Assembly: GCA_009698575.1 (NCBI GenBank)
Contig: WLPX01000005.1
Span: 1-64,000 of the forward strand
Direction: 5' to 3'
DNA from: Actinomycetota bacterium
GTDB lineage: Bacteria > Actinomycetota > Actinomycetes > S36-B12 > UBA5976
DNA length: 64,000 nucleotides
How positions within the stretch are numbered: the first letter of the stretch is position 1; each line of letters begins with the position of its first letter. Below, in pieces: positions 1 to 9,463 of the stretch. Both the position numbers and the translations under genes were made by a program. The notes beneath the pieces were generated by a model that searched no databases, was not told the origin of the DNA, and was given only the letters and a program-made list of their open reading frames with translations.

Positions 1-1329
1 AAGTGCTTCGGCATATTTGCGACCTAACTGGAAGATGTGACCGATTTCAATACCGCGCGCAATGATCATTTCGCTGCCACAGTTTGAACAACCATCACCT
101 TGGCGCACTTCTGCGGCTTCGATTACGCCATCCCAAGTGAAATCGCGACCAGCAACTAAGTCGTAAACGTGATTACCTCGGGTGTTAGCGCCAGTAATCC
201 AGCGGGTGCCACGAACAACTCGTGGATCAACTAAATACTTAATTCCAGATTTTGAAGTCAGCCCCAAAACCTGCGGACCGATGTAGCCCTTAACTAAAGC
301 CGAGTACTTCTTAAAGTCTTCTTCCTCAAAAGCTTCAATCGCTACTGGATGCAAAGTTGCTTCAACTCGCTTTAAGTCAACTTCCCGGTCACCCGGTAAT
401 CCAATAATCAAAGGGGTGCGCGTACCATCCAAAGCAACTTGCATTACAACTACGTTCTTTAAAGTATCCGCTGCTTCCCAATCACGATCTGAACGCCGCA
501 ATTCTGGGCGGGCATTTGATATTTCGACCAGCGAGGCAATTGTTGGTGTATCCGGAGTGTCTTCAACGTGCGCCGCAGGAACATTTGTCGCATCTAGTTC
601 GTCTGGAACTTTAGTAACAATCGCTTCAACGTTTGCGGCCAAACCACACTTTGGACATTTAACATAAGTGTCCTCGCCACTTTCGCAAGTTGCTAGGAAC
701 TCTTCGCTCTTTGAGCCACCCATCGCACCTGACATGGCTGAAACAATCTCGTAATAAAGTCCAAGTCGATCAAAAGTCTTTATGTACGAATCGCGATGGC
801 GTTGATATGAAACATCCAGACCAGCGTCATTAATGTCAAACGAATAAGAATCCTTCATCACAAATTCGCGAGCGCGCAAGATACCAGCTCTTGGCCTCGC
901 TTCATCGCGATACTTAATTTGAATGTGATAGATGCATAGCGGTAAATCCTTGTATGACGAATACTCGCCTTTCACCATTAAGGTAAACATTTCTTCATGG
1001 GTTGGGCCGAGTAAGTAGTCCGCTTTTTTGCGATCCTGCAATCTAAACAAATTGTCGCCATATTCTTCCCAGCGTCCAGTCTTTTCATATGGCTCACGTG
1101 GCAACAGTGCTGGGAAATGAACTTCCTGGAAGCCAGCGCTATCCATTTCTTCACGAACGATGCGTTCGATATTTCGATACACCAAATACCCAAGTGGTAA
1201 CCACGACCAGATGCCAGGACCAATTCGCCGCACATATCCGCCGCGGACTAGAAGTCGATGGCTGGGCACCTCAGCATCCGCTGGATCCTCGCGTAATGTC
1301 CGCAAGAACAGGGTTGACATGCGCAGCAC
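1..1329 (-). CDS. proS: Prolyl-tRNA synthetase, C-terminus cut by window edge
   Basis: Charges tRNA-Pro with proline in the cytoplasm. The visible 443 residues begin [20 protein letters not shown], the usual N-terminus of actinobacterial ProRS, and include the class II core around [17 protein letters not shown] and MKDSYSFD. The part nearest the edge reads [11 protein letters not shown], which in the long bacterial form follows the inserted editing domain, so this is the roughly 580-residue type and about 140 residues lie off the left edge. The start is GTG at 1329: AGGAG lies six bases upstream at 1336-1340, while the in-frame ATG at 1320 would be 15 bases away. It is the last gene of the dxr-rip1-ispG-GNAT-proS run, 86 bp after the GNAT gene; an ATCGTA at 1365-1370 (TACGAT on the minus strand) could be a weak internal -10. 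Confidence 0.95.
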   Translation of the reverse strand, partial: MLRMSTLFLRTLREDPADAEVPSHRLLVRGGYVRRIGPGIWSWLPLGYLVYRNIERIVREEMDSAGFQEVHFPALLPREPYEKTGRWEEYGDNLFRLQDRKKADYLLGPTHEEMFTLMVKGEYSSYKDLPLCIYHIQIKYRDEARPRAGILRAREFVMKDSYSFDINDAGLDVSYQRHRDSYIKTFDRLGLYYEIVSAMSGAMGGSKSEEFLATCESGEDTYVKCPKCGLAANVEAIVTKVPDELDATNVPAAHVEDTPDTPTIASLVEISNARPELRRSDRDWEAADTLKNVVVMQVALDGTRTPLIIGLPGDREVDLKRVEATLHPVAIEAFEEEDFKKYSALVKGYIGPQVLGLTSKSGIKYLVDPRVVRGTRWITGANTRGNHVYDLVAGRDFTWDGVIEAAEVRQGDGCSNCGSEMIIARGIEIGHIFQLGRKYAEAL

Positions 1330-1415
1330 TTTGAACTCCTAAAGGTGGTTAATTCACTGCCCTAATCGTACTGATTAACTGGGTTCAGTTGTCGCTGCCA
1401 CTATTGCGAGGATCG

Positions 1416-2255
1416 TTAAAACAGAACTGTGGCAAAGGTATCGACTTGTTCAAAGCCAACATTTCTATATGTTGCCAAGGCTGGCAGATTAAATTCATTG
1501 ACATAAAGTGAGGCCACGGGGGCAATGTCGGCTAACACTAGTTTTACCACTGCTGCCATGGCGGGAATCGATAAACCGGTACCGCGATGTTCTGGCTTAA
1601 CCCAGACGCCTTGAATCTGCGCTACTCCGGCACCCACTGTGCCAACCTCAGCTTTGAAAACTAATTCATTTCCCAGATATCTAACATACGAACGTCGACT
1701 CGAAACTAGTTCGGTAATTCGGTTTCGATAGGCAGTCCCTGCTCCCCCAAGAGTCGGGCTAATGCCAACTTCCTCAGTGAACATTGCAACACAGGCTGGT
1801 ACTAAATCATCTAAGTCCGCAGCCGTGGAATATCGAACTTGGTCATCAAGTTCGATATTCGAAGGCTGTCGCATTGTTAGTACCGGTTGGTTGTCTCGTA
1901 TCTCTCGAGGCTTATCCCAGTGAGCCGAAAGTCGTGACCATAAATCTAAGACTTCACCAGCTGGCCCGACTATCGAAGAGCTACGTCGCCCCGTGCGGGC
2001 AAGTACTGCGGCAAATTCTTGCCTGGCAATCAGCGAAGTATTAACCGGAACAATGTTGGCACCAGTCATCAGGACAGATTTGAGATTGCCGTCGTCGAAG
2101 TACCCAAGTAGATCTGGATAACTTGGCCGAAACAATCCGCGACCACCTAGATCAATTCGCGCAGCTAAAAAACAATGGCGCACCGGATCTTGCTCAACTA
2201 TTTGGTTTACTTGCGAGATTGTTTGCGCGTCGATAGCGCGAATTTCATGTGCCAT
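1416..2255 (-). CDS. GNAT family N-acetyltransferase with N-terminal DUF4081-type domain
   Basis: A 279-residue protein. The C-terminal half carries the acetyl-CoA loop of GNAT enzymes (QGVWVKPEHRGTGL, around residues 213-226). The N-terminal half resembles the DUF4081 domain that accompanies this family in Actinobacteria. Its place right after ispG matches the Rv2867c-type acetyltransferase next to gcpE in mycobacteria. The substrate is unknown; position between isoprenoid genes and proS does not reveal it. The start ATG is 1 bp from the ispG stop, so translation is probably coupled. No Shine-Dalgarno sequence is evident. Confidence 0.85.
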   Translation of the reverse strand: MAHEIRAIDAQTISQVNQIVEQDPVRHCFLAARIDLGGRGLFRPSYPDLLGYFDDGNLKSVLMTGANIVPVNTSLIARQEFAAVLARTGRRSSSIVGPAGEVLDLWSRLSAHWDKPREIRDNQPVLTMRQPSNIELDDQVRYSTAADLDDLVPACVAMFTEEVGISPTLGGAGTAYRNRITELVSSRRSYVRYLGNELVFKAEVGTVGAGVAQIQGVWVKPEHRGTGLSIPAMAAVVKLVLADIAPVASLYVNEFNLPALATYRNVGFEQVDTFATVLF

Positions 2256-2256
2256 C

Positions 2257-3429
2257 TCAGGTCACAGAAACAATAGGTACGCCTTCGGCTTCCATGGATT
2301 CGGCAAGTTTCATAGCTTCTTCGATCAATGTTTCGACAATCTGGGCTTCTGGAACGGTTTTGATAACGACGCCTTTAACAAAGATTTGGCCTTTGCCATT
2401 TCCACTTGCCACGCCAAGGTCAGCTTCGCGCGCTTCACCAGGTCCGTTTACAACACATCCCATAACTGCAACTCGTAATGGAACTTCAAGCCCTTCAAGA
2501 CCTGCAGTAACTTGTTCAGCCAAAGTGTAAACATCTACCTGCGCCCGGCCACATGATGGACAGCTCACAATTTCTAAACCGCGCTGCTTGAGATTTAGTG
2601 ATTCAAGAATTTGGTTTGCAACTTTGACTTCTTCGACCGGCGGGGCTGAAAGTGAGACGCGGATAGTGTCTCCGATGCCTTCGCTAAGTAACGCACCAAA
2701 AGCTACCGCAGACTTAATGGTTCCCTGGAATAGCGGTCCAGCTTCAGTTACCCCTAGATGAAGTGGGTAATCAGATTGGGCAGCCAATAGTCGATAAGCC
2801 TGAACCATAACTACCGGGTCATGATGCTTAACTGAGATTTTGATATCGCCAAACCCGTGCTCTTCAAATAAAGATGCTTCCCAAAGCGCAGATTCGACTA
2901 ACGCCTCTGGTGTTGCTTTGCCATATTTTTCAAGTAACCGCTTATCAAGGGAACCCGCGTTAACACCAATGCGAATTGGGATGCCCGCATCACCGGCAGC
3001 TTTTGCAATTTCTTTAACTTTATCATCAAACTGTTTTATGTTTCCGGGATTTACTCGAACTCCTGCAACCCCGGCATCAATTGCAGCAAAAACATATTTT
3101 GGTTGGAAATGAATATCTGCAATTACTGGAATGCTGGACTTTTTTGCAATTTGTGGCAACGCGTCCGCGTCGTCCTGACTCGGCACCGCAACTCTGACGA
3201 TTTGGCAGCCAGATGCAGTTAGTTCGGCAATTTGTTGCAATGTGCTGTTTACGTCTGCAGTCAGAGTGGTAGCCATTGATTGGATACTGATTGGCGCGTC
3301 GCCACCAACCAAGATCGGGTGCGTGCTGTGACGCAGCGTAATTTGACGACTTTTACGCCGAGGCGCTAATACCGGAGGTGGTAAATCAGGCATCCCAAGG
3401 TTGATCGTCATATCTCTATTATCTGTCAC
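2257..3429 (-). CDS. ispG: 4-hydroxy-3-methylbut-2-en-1-yl diphosphate synthase (GcpE)
   Basis: Penultimate step of the MEP isoprenoid pathway: reductive ring opening of methylerythritol cyclodiphosphate to HMBPP by a 4Fe-4S enzyme. The 390 residues are the normal length of the short bacterial form. The N-terminal TIM barrel is seen in [18 protein letters not shown] and [15 protein letters not shown]. The cluster Cys residues appear as SCPSCGR near residue 290 and again in [11 protein letters not shown]. The start is GTG at 3429 with AGGAG eight bases upstream; an internal ATG six codons later is possible. It lies between rip1 and the GNAT gene and supplies precursors for the carotenoid genes further along. 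Confidence 0.96.
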   Translation of the reverse strand: MTDNRDMTINLGMPDLPPPVLAPRRKSRQITLRHSTHPILVGGDAPISIQSMATTLTADVNSTLQQIAELTASGCQIVRVAVPSQDDADALPQIAKKSSIPVIADIHFQPKYVFAAIDAGVAGVRVNPGNIKQFDDKVKEIAKAAGDAGIPIRIGVNAGSLDKRLLEKYGKATPEALVESALWEASLFEEHGFGDIKISVKHHDPVVMVQAYRLLAAQSDYPLHLGVTEAGPLFQGTIKSAVAFGALLSEGIGDTIRVSLSAPPVEEVKVANQILESLNLKQRGLEIVSCPSCGRAQVDVYTLAEQVTAGLEGLEVPLRVAVMGCVVNGPGEAREADLGVASGNGKGQIFVKGVVIKTVPEAQIVETLIEEAMKLAESMEAEGVPIVSVT

Positions 3430-3476
3430 CGTGGCAACTCCTGCGCTCTCAGGGTAAATGCCAAGTTGGCGCCGCC

Positions 3477-4787
3477 CTAAAAGCTAATTGGCTTGATGAT
3501 GTCGGCCAAAATAACAACTGCAGACATTCCGATCAAGAACAGCGCCATGACATAAGCCACTGGCAGCATTTTCGCCGTATCAACTGGGCCAGGCAATGGC
3601 TTTCGGCGCAATCTAGCGATTTGGCGACGAGCGCCCTCATAAAGAGCGCCTGCTATGTGTCCGCCATCAAGTGGCAAAACCGGAACCATGTTAAAAACAA
3701 ACAAGAACAAATTGACTGATGCCAAAAGGTTAATCAAGTCAGATACTTTATAAATTGCGGGAGCGTTTTCGCTACCCGCAATCTGACCACTAATTCTGCC
3801 AATGCCTACGACGCTTACTGGACCTTGCGGATCTCTTGGCGCATCAGTGAACAATCCCCCAGCTAGACCAAATACTCGAGCTGGAAATTCAAATAACGCT
3901 GCAACGCTCGTTGCAGTGATTGCGGTCATAAAACTAGGCACTTCAGATACCGGCGCTGGTACGAGTTTGATTTCAGGAGAGACGCCGATAAATCCCCGCG
4001 TGGAAACTTCGCCAGTTGGATTACCTGCACTATCGAAAACTTCAGATTCAAGTGTTGCCACAGTTACCGTTTCTGAAACCAATTGTCCTTCAGAATTTTG
4101 AAAAGTGATTGCGACAGTGTTTCCAGCTTGCTCGGCTAATGCGATACCAAGATCTTCCCATTTTGCAATTGGCGCACCGTCGACTGAAACTAAAACATCA
4201 CCAGGAGTAAGTCCGATTTCAGCTGCTGGAGTTTGCGCACTACCTACGCACTGTCCATTCGTTGATGCTATTCCGGTTGGATTTGCACTTGTTGGAACAC
4301 AGGCCACAACTTCGCTTACAGTAGTTGTCACTTGAGCTCGGCCAATTACAGAAAGTGAAATAGTGAACAAGATAGTGGCAATGATTAAGTTCATAAAAGG
4401 TCCGCCAAACATAACGGCAAGTTTTTTTGGCACACTTAATCGGTAAAAAGTTCTCGGTTCATCGTCAGGTGCAACTTCGGAAAGTACTTCTTCTCTAGCC
4501 GACTCAATCATTAACCCAAGCCGACCAAGTTTTTCCTTATCCTGGGTGCCGTTGGGATTTGGCGGAAACATTCCAATCATTCGGATGTAACCACCAAGTG
4601 GAATTGCCTTTAATCCATACTCTGTGTCTCCACGCTTGCGAGACCAGATAGTTGGACCGAATCCAACCATGTACTGCGGCACCTTGACACCAAATTTTTT
4701 GGCAGGAACTAAGTGGCCAATTTCGTGCAATGCAATTGATGCCAGTAGACCACCAAAGAAAATGAGGACTCCGAGCAAACTCAGCAT
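3477..4787 (-). CDS. rip1: Site-2-type intramembrane zinc metalloprotease (M50, RseP/Rip1)
   Basis: Cleaves transmembrane substrates, typically anti-sigma factors, inside the membrane. The zinc motif HEIGH is at residues 21-25 in the first membrane segment. The third ligand motif [12 protein letters not shown] is at residues 366-377. A PDZ domain is visible around [19 protein letters not shown]. Length 436 matches the actinobacterial family (Rv2869c type). AGAGGA sits five bases before the ATG. It is in the same minus-strand operon as dxr and ispG, an order widely kept in Actinobacteria. The substrates are not visible in this window. Confidence 0.93.
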   Translation of the reverse strand: MLSLLGVLIFFGGLLASIALHEIGHLVPAKKFGVKVPQYMVGFGPTIWSRKRGDTEYGLKAIPLGGYIRMIGMFPPNPNGTQDKEKLGRLGLMIESAREEVLSEVAPDDEPRTFYRLSVPKKLAVMFGGPFMNLIIATILFTISLSVIGRAQVTTTVSEVVACVPTSANPTGIASTNGQCVGSAQTPAAEIGLTPGDVLVSVDGAPIAKWEDLGIALAEQAGNTVAITFQNSEGQLVSETVTVATLESEVFDSAGNPTGEVSTRGFIGVSPEIKLVPAPVSEVPSFMTAITATSVAALFEFPARVFGLAGGLFTDAPRDPQGPVSVVGIGRISGQIAGSENAPAIYKVSDLINLLASVNLFLFVFNMVPVLPLDGGHIAGALYEGARRQIARLRRKPLPGPVDTAKMLPVAYVMALFLIGMSAVVILADIIKPISF

Positions 4788-4796
4788 GCGATTCCT

Positions 4797-6014
4797 CTAA
4801 TTCCTGGATTCAAGTAATTCTTGCCCATATAGTTGTGCCCATTCTGCGGCCTGCAAAACTTCTTCTATTGTCAGGCTCTGGTCTGACACAAAATTTGTCT
4901 CTAAGTGAACTTCTAAAACTTGCGCTACGAATTCAACGATTTCAGTAAAACCTAATGTGCCTGCCAAAAATGCCGCTACTGCAACTTCATTTGCACCATT
5001 CAGTACCGCCGGTGCCGTGCCTGCCAGCTTTCCAGCCCGCTTAGCTAATGCAACTGCAGGGAAAGTTTCTTGATCTAACGGTTCAAAAGTCCAGGAAGTT
5101 GCTTCCTGCCAATTACATGCCGTCGATGCATCTGGAATTCGATTCGGCCAAGTTAGGCCAAGTGCAATTGGTAAATGCATATCTGGTGGGCTTGCCTGCG
5201 CGATAGTCGAACCGTCAACGAACTCGACCATTGAGTGAACTACGGATTGTGGATGTACCACCACATCAATTTGGTCAAAATCTAATGCAAAAAGTAGATG
5301 AGCTTCAATAACTTCTAAGCCCTTATTCATCATCGTTGCTGAATTGATCGTTACCACTGGACCCATAGTCCAAGTTGGATGCGCAAGTGCTTGTTGTGGA
5401 GTTACCTCTGCTAGTTCGGCCTTTGAGCGTCCCCGAAATGGTCCGCCACTTGCAGTTAATACGATGCGACGGACCTCCGAAGTGGTACCAGATCGCAAAC
5501 ACTGAGCAATCGCAGAATGTTCACTATCAACCGGGACAATCTGACCTGGGCTAGCTAGCTTCGTAACGGCGGTGCCACCGATTACAAGTGATTCCTTGTT
5601 TGCCAATGCCAATGTCCCACCAGATTTTAATGCTGCAACAGTTGGCATTAGTCCTACTGCGCCAGTGATGCCATTCATGACAACATCAACTGGAATTCCA
5701 GCTAGCTCGGTTGCAGCCTGCGGACCAACTAAAAGTTTCGGCAACGTGAAGTTTCCTTCAGAATATCCGGCTTGCTTTGCTTGGGCATAAAGCGCGAGCT
5801 GTACGTCTTGCGCCGCTGTTGCGTTAGCCAGGGCCAAATATTCAACTTGAAACTCAATTGCCTGCTGCGCAAGTAATCCAGGATTGTTGCCGCCCGCAGA
5901 GATTCCAACAACTTTAAACTTCGCAGAGTTTTGTCGAATGATGTCAAGAGTTTGAGTGCCAATGCTCCCAGTAGATCCAAGAACTATGACACTTCGAACG
6001 CTTGTGGAATTCAT
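4797..6014 (-). CDS. dxr: 1-deoxy-D-xylulose 5-phosphate reductoisomerase
   Basis: Commits DXP to the MEP isoprenoid pathway, giving methylerythritol phosphate with NADPH. The NADPH-binding motif GSTGSIG is near residue 12. The conserved ALANKESLV, the metal and substrate segment VPVDSEHSAI, and the flexible loop LTASGGPFRG are all present. Length 405 is usual. I take ATG at 6014 because it gives MNSTSVRSVIVLGSTGSIG; a TTG one codon upstream is in frame. Only three bases separate it from the aldehyde dehydrogenase stop, so the two may be cotranscribed. Confidence 0.96.
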   Translation of the reverse strand: MNSTSVRSVIVLGSTGSIGTQTLDIIRQNSAKFKVVGISAGGNNPGLLAQQAIEFQVEYLALANATAAQDVQLALYAQAKQAGYSEGNFTLPKLLVGPQAATELAGIPVDVVMNGITGAVGLMPTVAALKSGGTLALANKESLVIGGTAVTKLASPGQIVPVDSEHSAIAQCLRSGTTSEVRRIVLTASGGPFRGRSKAELAEVTPQQALAHPTWTMGPVVTINSATMMNKGLEVIEAHLLFALDFDQIDVVVHPQSVVHSMVEFVDGSTIAQASPPDMHLPIALGLTWPNRIPDASTACNWQEATSWTFEPLDQETFPAVALAKRAGKLAGTAPAVLNGANEVAVAAFLAGTLGFTEIVEFVAQVLEVHLETNFVSDQSLTIEEVLQAAEWAQLYGQELLESRN

Positions 6015-6017
6015 CAA

Positions 6018-7460
6018 TTACAGAGCTAGGTCGCTCAAAACCAAAATACGTTCGTGAGTCATGTCTTGCATCGCATGACGTAGACCTTCTTTGCCAACGC
6101 CAGAGGCTTTGACGCCACCGTATGGCATCTGGTCTGAACGGAACGTAGGTACATCCCCGATGATGACTCCGCCAACTTCTAATTCGGAATGCGCTAGGAA
6201 GGCAGTTTGCACATCGTGCGTGAATACACCTGCTTGCAAACCAAAGGGTGAATCGTTGACGATGTCAAAGCCCTCTTGCGTTGAAGCAATTGAATTAACC
6301 AACATGACAGGACCAAAAACTTCATTACAAGAAACTTTGGCATCAACTGGGACATCCGAGAGCACCGTTGGTTCATAGTAAGAACCATTTCGCTTGCCAC
6401 CAGTTAGAACTTTTGCGCCAGCTGCTACGGCTTCGTTAACCCATTCTTCGACGCGCTTGGCAGCTGCTTCGTTGATCATCGGTCCAACTACCGTCTTTTC
6501 ATCCCGAGGATCGCCGTTAGGTAGTGCTGCAACCGCGCTAACAATTCGCTTTGTCATATCTTCGTACAAAGAGTCGTGAATCAAAACGCGTTGCACTGAA
6601 ATACATGACTGTCCAGCCTGATAATTCGCGAATGTGGCGATTCGAGATGCTGCCCACGTCTTGTCCTTTTCGCTGTTCCAGTCTTCGAGGATTACTGCAG
6701 CGGCATTGCCACCTAGTTCAAGTGTGATGTGCTTGTTAGGAACTGCCTTTTGAATCTCGAATCCAACTTTGTCGGAACCAGTAAATGACACAACTGGTAA
6801 TCGAACGTCTGCCACAAGTGCAGGTGCTGCGTCATTACCTACTGGAATTATCGACCAAGAACCAACTGGTAAGTCAGTCTCGGCAAGAATTTCACCGAGT
6901 AACAATGCGCTAAGTGGTGTGCTCGGTGCCGGCTTAACAACAATTGGCGCGCCAACCGCGATCGCAGGCGCAACTTTGTGCGCTACTAAATTCATTGGGA
7001 AGTTAAATGGTGAAATTCCAAGTACTGGACCATGTGGGAATCGGCGAATAATTGCCATCCGACCTGCAGTAGCTGCTTCAGTATCTAGTCGCTGTAATTC
7101 ACCAGAGAACCTGCGCACTTCTTCGGCAGCCCAGCGGAAAACTAATCCAGCTCTGCCCGCTTCAGCACGGGCCCACATTAGTGGTTTGCCATTTTCGTCC
7201 AAAATAAGTTGCGCGATCTCTTCGGAACGTTCTGTTAGGCGCTTTGAGATATGCATCAAGGCATCGGCGCGCTGAGCGGCGGTCGTGCGACGCGCGGCAT
7301 GGCGGGACTCCCAAGCGCCAGCGATAGCATCTTCTACTTGCGCTGGGTTTGGCACGTAGTACTGCCCAACCTGCTTTCCGTCTCCAGGGTGAATTACATC
7401 TGCAACGGTCTCGCTCGTTACCGGCTTTCCGGCGATCCAAAATGGGTAAATTGCGCTCAT
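6018..7460 (-). CDS. NAD(P)-dependent aldehyde dehydrogenase, probably succinate-semialdehyde type
   Basis: A 480-residue aldehyde dehydrogenase superfamily enzyme. The cofactor region PHGPVLGISPFNFPMNLV and the glycine motif SFTGSDKVG are present. The general base segment is LELGGNAA, and the catalytic Cys lies in YQAGQSCISVQRV. The divergent neighbour gabT suggests succinate semialdehyde as substrate, completing GABA use through succinate. The sequence alone cannot separate this from other short-chain or aromatic aldehyde dehydrogenases, so I give no symbol. A TAGCGT lies eight bases before the ATG and GAGGA directly abuts it. Confidence 0.85.
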   Translation of the reverse strand: MSAIYPFWIAGKPVTSETVADVIHPGDGKQVGQYYVPNPAQVEDAIAGAWESRHAARRTTAAQRADALMHISKRLTERSEEIAQLILDENGKPLMWARAEAGRAGLVFRWAAEEVRRFSGELQRLDTEAATAGRMAIIRRFPHGPVLGISPFNFPMNLVAHKVAPAIAVGAPIVVKPAPSTPLSALLLGEILAETDLPVGSWSIIPVGNDAAPALVADVRLPVVSFTGSDKVGFEIQKAVPNKHITLELGGNAAAVILEDWNSEKDKTWAASRIATFANYQAGQSCISVQRVLIHDSLYEDMTKRIVSAVAALPNGDPRDEKTVVGPMINEAAAKRVEEWVNEAVAAGAKVLTGGKRNGSYYEPTVLSDVPVDAKVSCNEVFGPVMLVNSIASTQEGFDIVNDSPFGLQAGVFTHDVQTAFLAHSELEVGGVIIGDVPTFRSDQMPYGGVKASGVGKEGLRHAMQDMTHERILVLSDLAL

Positions 7461-7531
7461 ATCCTCATACGCTACGCCCTATTGCGGCGGTTTACGAACT
7501 GCGGGTAGTTGGACACTACCGACCCGAGGCA

Positions 7532-7573
7532 GGCTCAATTTGTCAGATTTTCTAGCAGGTCTAACATTGAGCC
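7532..7573 (+). promoter_or_regulatory. gabT promoter flanked by an inverted repeat
   Basis: TTGTCA at 7540-7545 and TAACAT at 7562-7567 are 16 bp apart. The -10 ends six bases before the gabT ATG, so the mRNA is predicted to start on or next to the A of the start codon. The promoter is bracketed by GGCTCAAT (7532-7539) and its exact complement ATTGAGCC (7566-7573). The arms touch the -35 and overlap the -10, a plausible operator layout. No regulator gene is adjacent. Confidence 0.55.
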
Positions 7574-8926
7574 ATGACTGCTACAAACATATCTGGACCT
7601 GTAAATGGCATTGCCCAAGAGCGAAACCTGGTTACTGCGGTACCGGGTCCTAAGTCTTTGGCAATGCAAGCCCGCCGCGCTAGCGCGGTAAGTGGTGGAG
7701 TCGGTACCACGCTACCTATCTATATAGAGCGCGCTGCTGGCGGCGTAGTTGTAGATATTGATGGCAATTCCCTAATTGACATGGGTTCAGGCATTGCAGT
7801 TACTGGTGTTGGCAATGCATCCGAAGACGTTGTGGCACGGGTTCAAGAGCAAGTCGCTAAATTCACACACACTTGCTTTACCGTCACGCCCTACGAAGGT
7901 TATGTAGAAGTTTGTGAAGCGCTTAACCGCTTAACTCCTGGAGATCACGAAAAGCGTTCTGCGCTCTTCAATTCTGGTGCCGAGGCAGTAGAAAACGCCG
8001 TCAAGATTGCTCGCTCGTACACGAAGCGTCAGATGGTTGTGGTTTTTGAACATGGATACCACGGTCGTACCAACTTAACAATGGGTATGACTGCCAAGAA
8101 CATTCCATACAAGGAAGGCTTTGGACCATTTGCGCCAGAAATTTACCGGATGCCAATGTCTAATCCTTCACACGATGGCCTAACAGGTATTGAAGCTGCT
8201 GCTCATGCAATAAGCAAAATGAATAAGGAACTAGGCGCAGAAAACATCGCTGCGATTGTGATTGAACCAATTCAAGGTGAAGGTGGCTTCGTAGTTCCAG
8301 CCGTTGGTTTCCTTCCTGAACTAGTTAAGTTCGCTAAGGACAACGGAATTGTATTTGTAGCCGATGAAGTTCAGACTGGCTTCTGCCGCACTGGACAATG
8401 GTTTGCTTCTGAGCATGAAGGCATTGTGGCGGACATGATTATCACTGCCAAAGGTATTGCAGGTGGTCTTCCACTATCCGCAGTCACTGGCCGCGCAGAA
8501 ATAATGGACTCCGTAGCTGCAGGTGGCCTTGGTGGAACATATGCAGGCAGCCCGATCGCATGTGCTGCTGCTCTTGGTTCCATTGCAATCATGGAACGCG
8601 AAGATTTAAATGCCAAAGCTCGTCGGATTGAAGAAATCATGAAGCCTAGATTGCAAAAGATCGCTGACGACACCGGCGTTATTTGTGATGTTCGTGGTCG
8701 TGGCGCAATGGTTGCTGTTGAGATCGTCAAGAAGGGCACCAACGAGCCTGATGCAGAGATGACGAACAAAGTTGCAAAAGCTTGCCATACAAATGGAGTT
8801 TTGGTTTTAACTGCAGGTACTTATGGCAACGTTCTACGCTTCTTGCCGCCAATGGTTATGCCAGAACATTTATTAGAAGATGCCCTGACCATCATTGAGC
8901 AGCAGTTTAAAGAAGCCACTGCTTAG
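7574..8926 (+). CDS. gabT: 4-aminobutyrate aminotransferase
   Basis: PLP enzyme that moves the amino group of GABA to 2-oxoglutarate, giving succinate semialdehyde and glutamate. It is a class III aminotransferase of 450 residues. FNSGAEAVENAVKIAR and EHGYHGRTNLTMGMT bind the cofactor phosphate and ring. ADEVQTGFCRTG holds the conserved Asp. The PLP Lys is in TAKGIAGGLPLS near residue 290. It is divergent from the aldehyde dehydrogenase over 113 bp and precedes the YbaK gene by 14 bp. Class III enzymes overlap in specificity, but the N-terminal PGPKSLAMQARRASAVS and the neighbour favour GABA. Confidence 0.9.
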   Translation: MTATNISGPVNGIAQERNLVTAVPGPKSLAMQARRASAVSGGVGTTLPIYIERAAGGVVVDIDGNSLIDMGSGIAVTGVGNASEDVVARVQEQVAKFTHTCFTVTPYEGYVEVCEALNRLTPGDHEKRSALFNSGAEAVENAVKIARSYTKRQMVVVFEHGYHGRTNLTMGMTAKNIPYKEGFGPFAPEIYRMPMSNPSHDGLTGIEAAAHAISKMNKELGAENIAAIVIEPIQGEGGFVVPAVGFLPELVKFAKDNGIVFVADEVQTGFCRTGQWFASEHEGIVADMIITAKGIAGGLPLSAVTGRAEIMDSVAAGGLGGTYAGSPIACAAALGSIAIMEREDLNAKARRIEEIMKPRLQKIADDTGVICDVRGRGAMVAVEIVKKGTNEPDAEMTNKVAKACHTNGVLVLTAGTYGNVLRFLPPMVMPEHLLEDALTIIEQQFKEATA

Positions 8927-8940
8927 TTTCCTGACAACTA

Positions 8941-9453
8941 ATGGCACAAGAGACCGAACACTCGGCCGTTAAGCGAGTTCGCTCGGAACTTGAGCGTCAT
9001 GGTGTTGCAACCGAAATTCGTCATCTCGCTGACACGGCACGCACTGCAATAGATGCTGCAAATGTATTGGCTGTCGAAGTTGGGCAAATCGCTTCGTCCA
9101 TTGTTTTCAAAATCGACACACCCTTCGGCGAGCAGCCATTGTTGGTTGTTACATCAGGTCGCCACCGTGTTGATACTGAATTGGTCGCCAAGGAAATTGG
9201 CGTGGCAAAACTTGGCCGCGCTGATGCCGATTTTGTAAGGGCTTGGAGTGGTTTTGCAATAGGTGGCGTCTCACCTATTGGGTGGCTCCATGATGGTGAA
9301 GTTTTCCAGCCGCAGACCATAGTCGACACCGCACTTAGTGAATATGAAGTTGTCTGGGGCGCTTGTGGCCATACCCATGTGGTTTGCAGTTTGACGTTCC
9401 AATCGCTGCTTGAAATTACTGCAGGCACAGCACTAGCCGTTGCTGCCGACTAA
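8941..9453 (+). CDS. YbaK/EbsC-type aminoacyl-tRNA deacylase
   Basis: A 170-residue stand-alone editing-domain protein. The YbaK fold is visible in VEVGQIASSIVFKID and LVVTSGRHRVDTELVAKEIG. It continues with SGFAIGGVSPIGW, the usual glycine-rich active-site stretch, and WGACGHTHVVCSLT. Family members hydrolyse mischarged Cys-tRNA-Pro or Ala-tRNA-Pro in trans; exact specificity cannot be read here. proS in this window also has an editing insertion, so this would be a complementary activity. Its stop codon overlaps the predicted -10 of the following carotenoid gene. Confidence 0.88.
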   Translation: MAQETEHSAVKRVRSELERHGVATEIRHLADTARTAIDAANVLAVEVGQIASSIVFKIDTPFGEQPLLVVTSGRHRVDTELVAKEIGVAKLGRADADFVRAWSGFAIGGVSPIGWLHDGEVFQPQTIVDTALSEYEVVWGACGHTHVVCSLTFQSLLEITAGTALAVAAD

Positions 9454-9456
9454 AGT
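9451..9456 (+). promoter_or_regulatory. Predicted leaderless -10 of the CrtA-like gene
   Basis: TAAAGT overlaps the stop codon of the upstream deacylase gene and ends seven bases before GTG 9464. The same hexamer at the same distance precedes crtB (19004-19009). No convincing -35 is visible. Confidence 0.4.
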
Positions 9457-9463
9457 CGACATT

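Noticed and set aside
6769..7275. 168-codon plus-strand frame opposite the aldehyde dehydrogenase
   Set aside because: It is antisense to a well-conserved enzyme, has no motif or ribosome site, and follows from the codon bias of the true gene.
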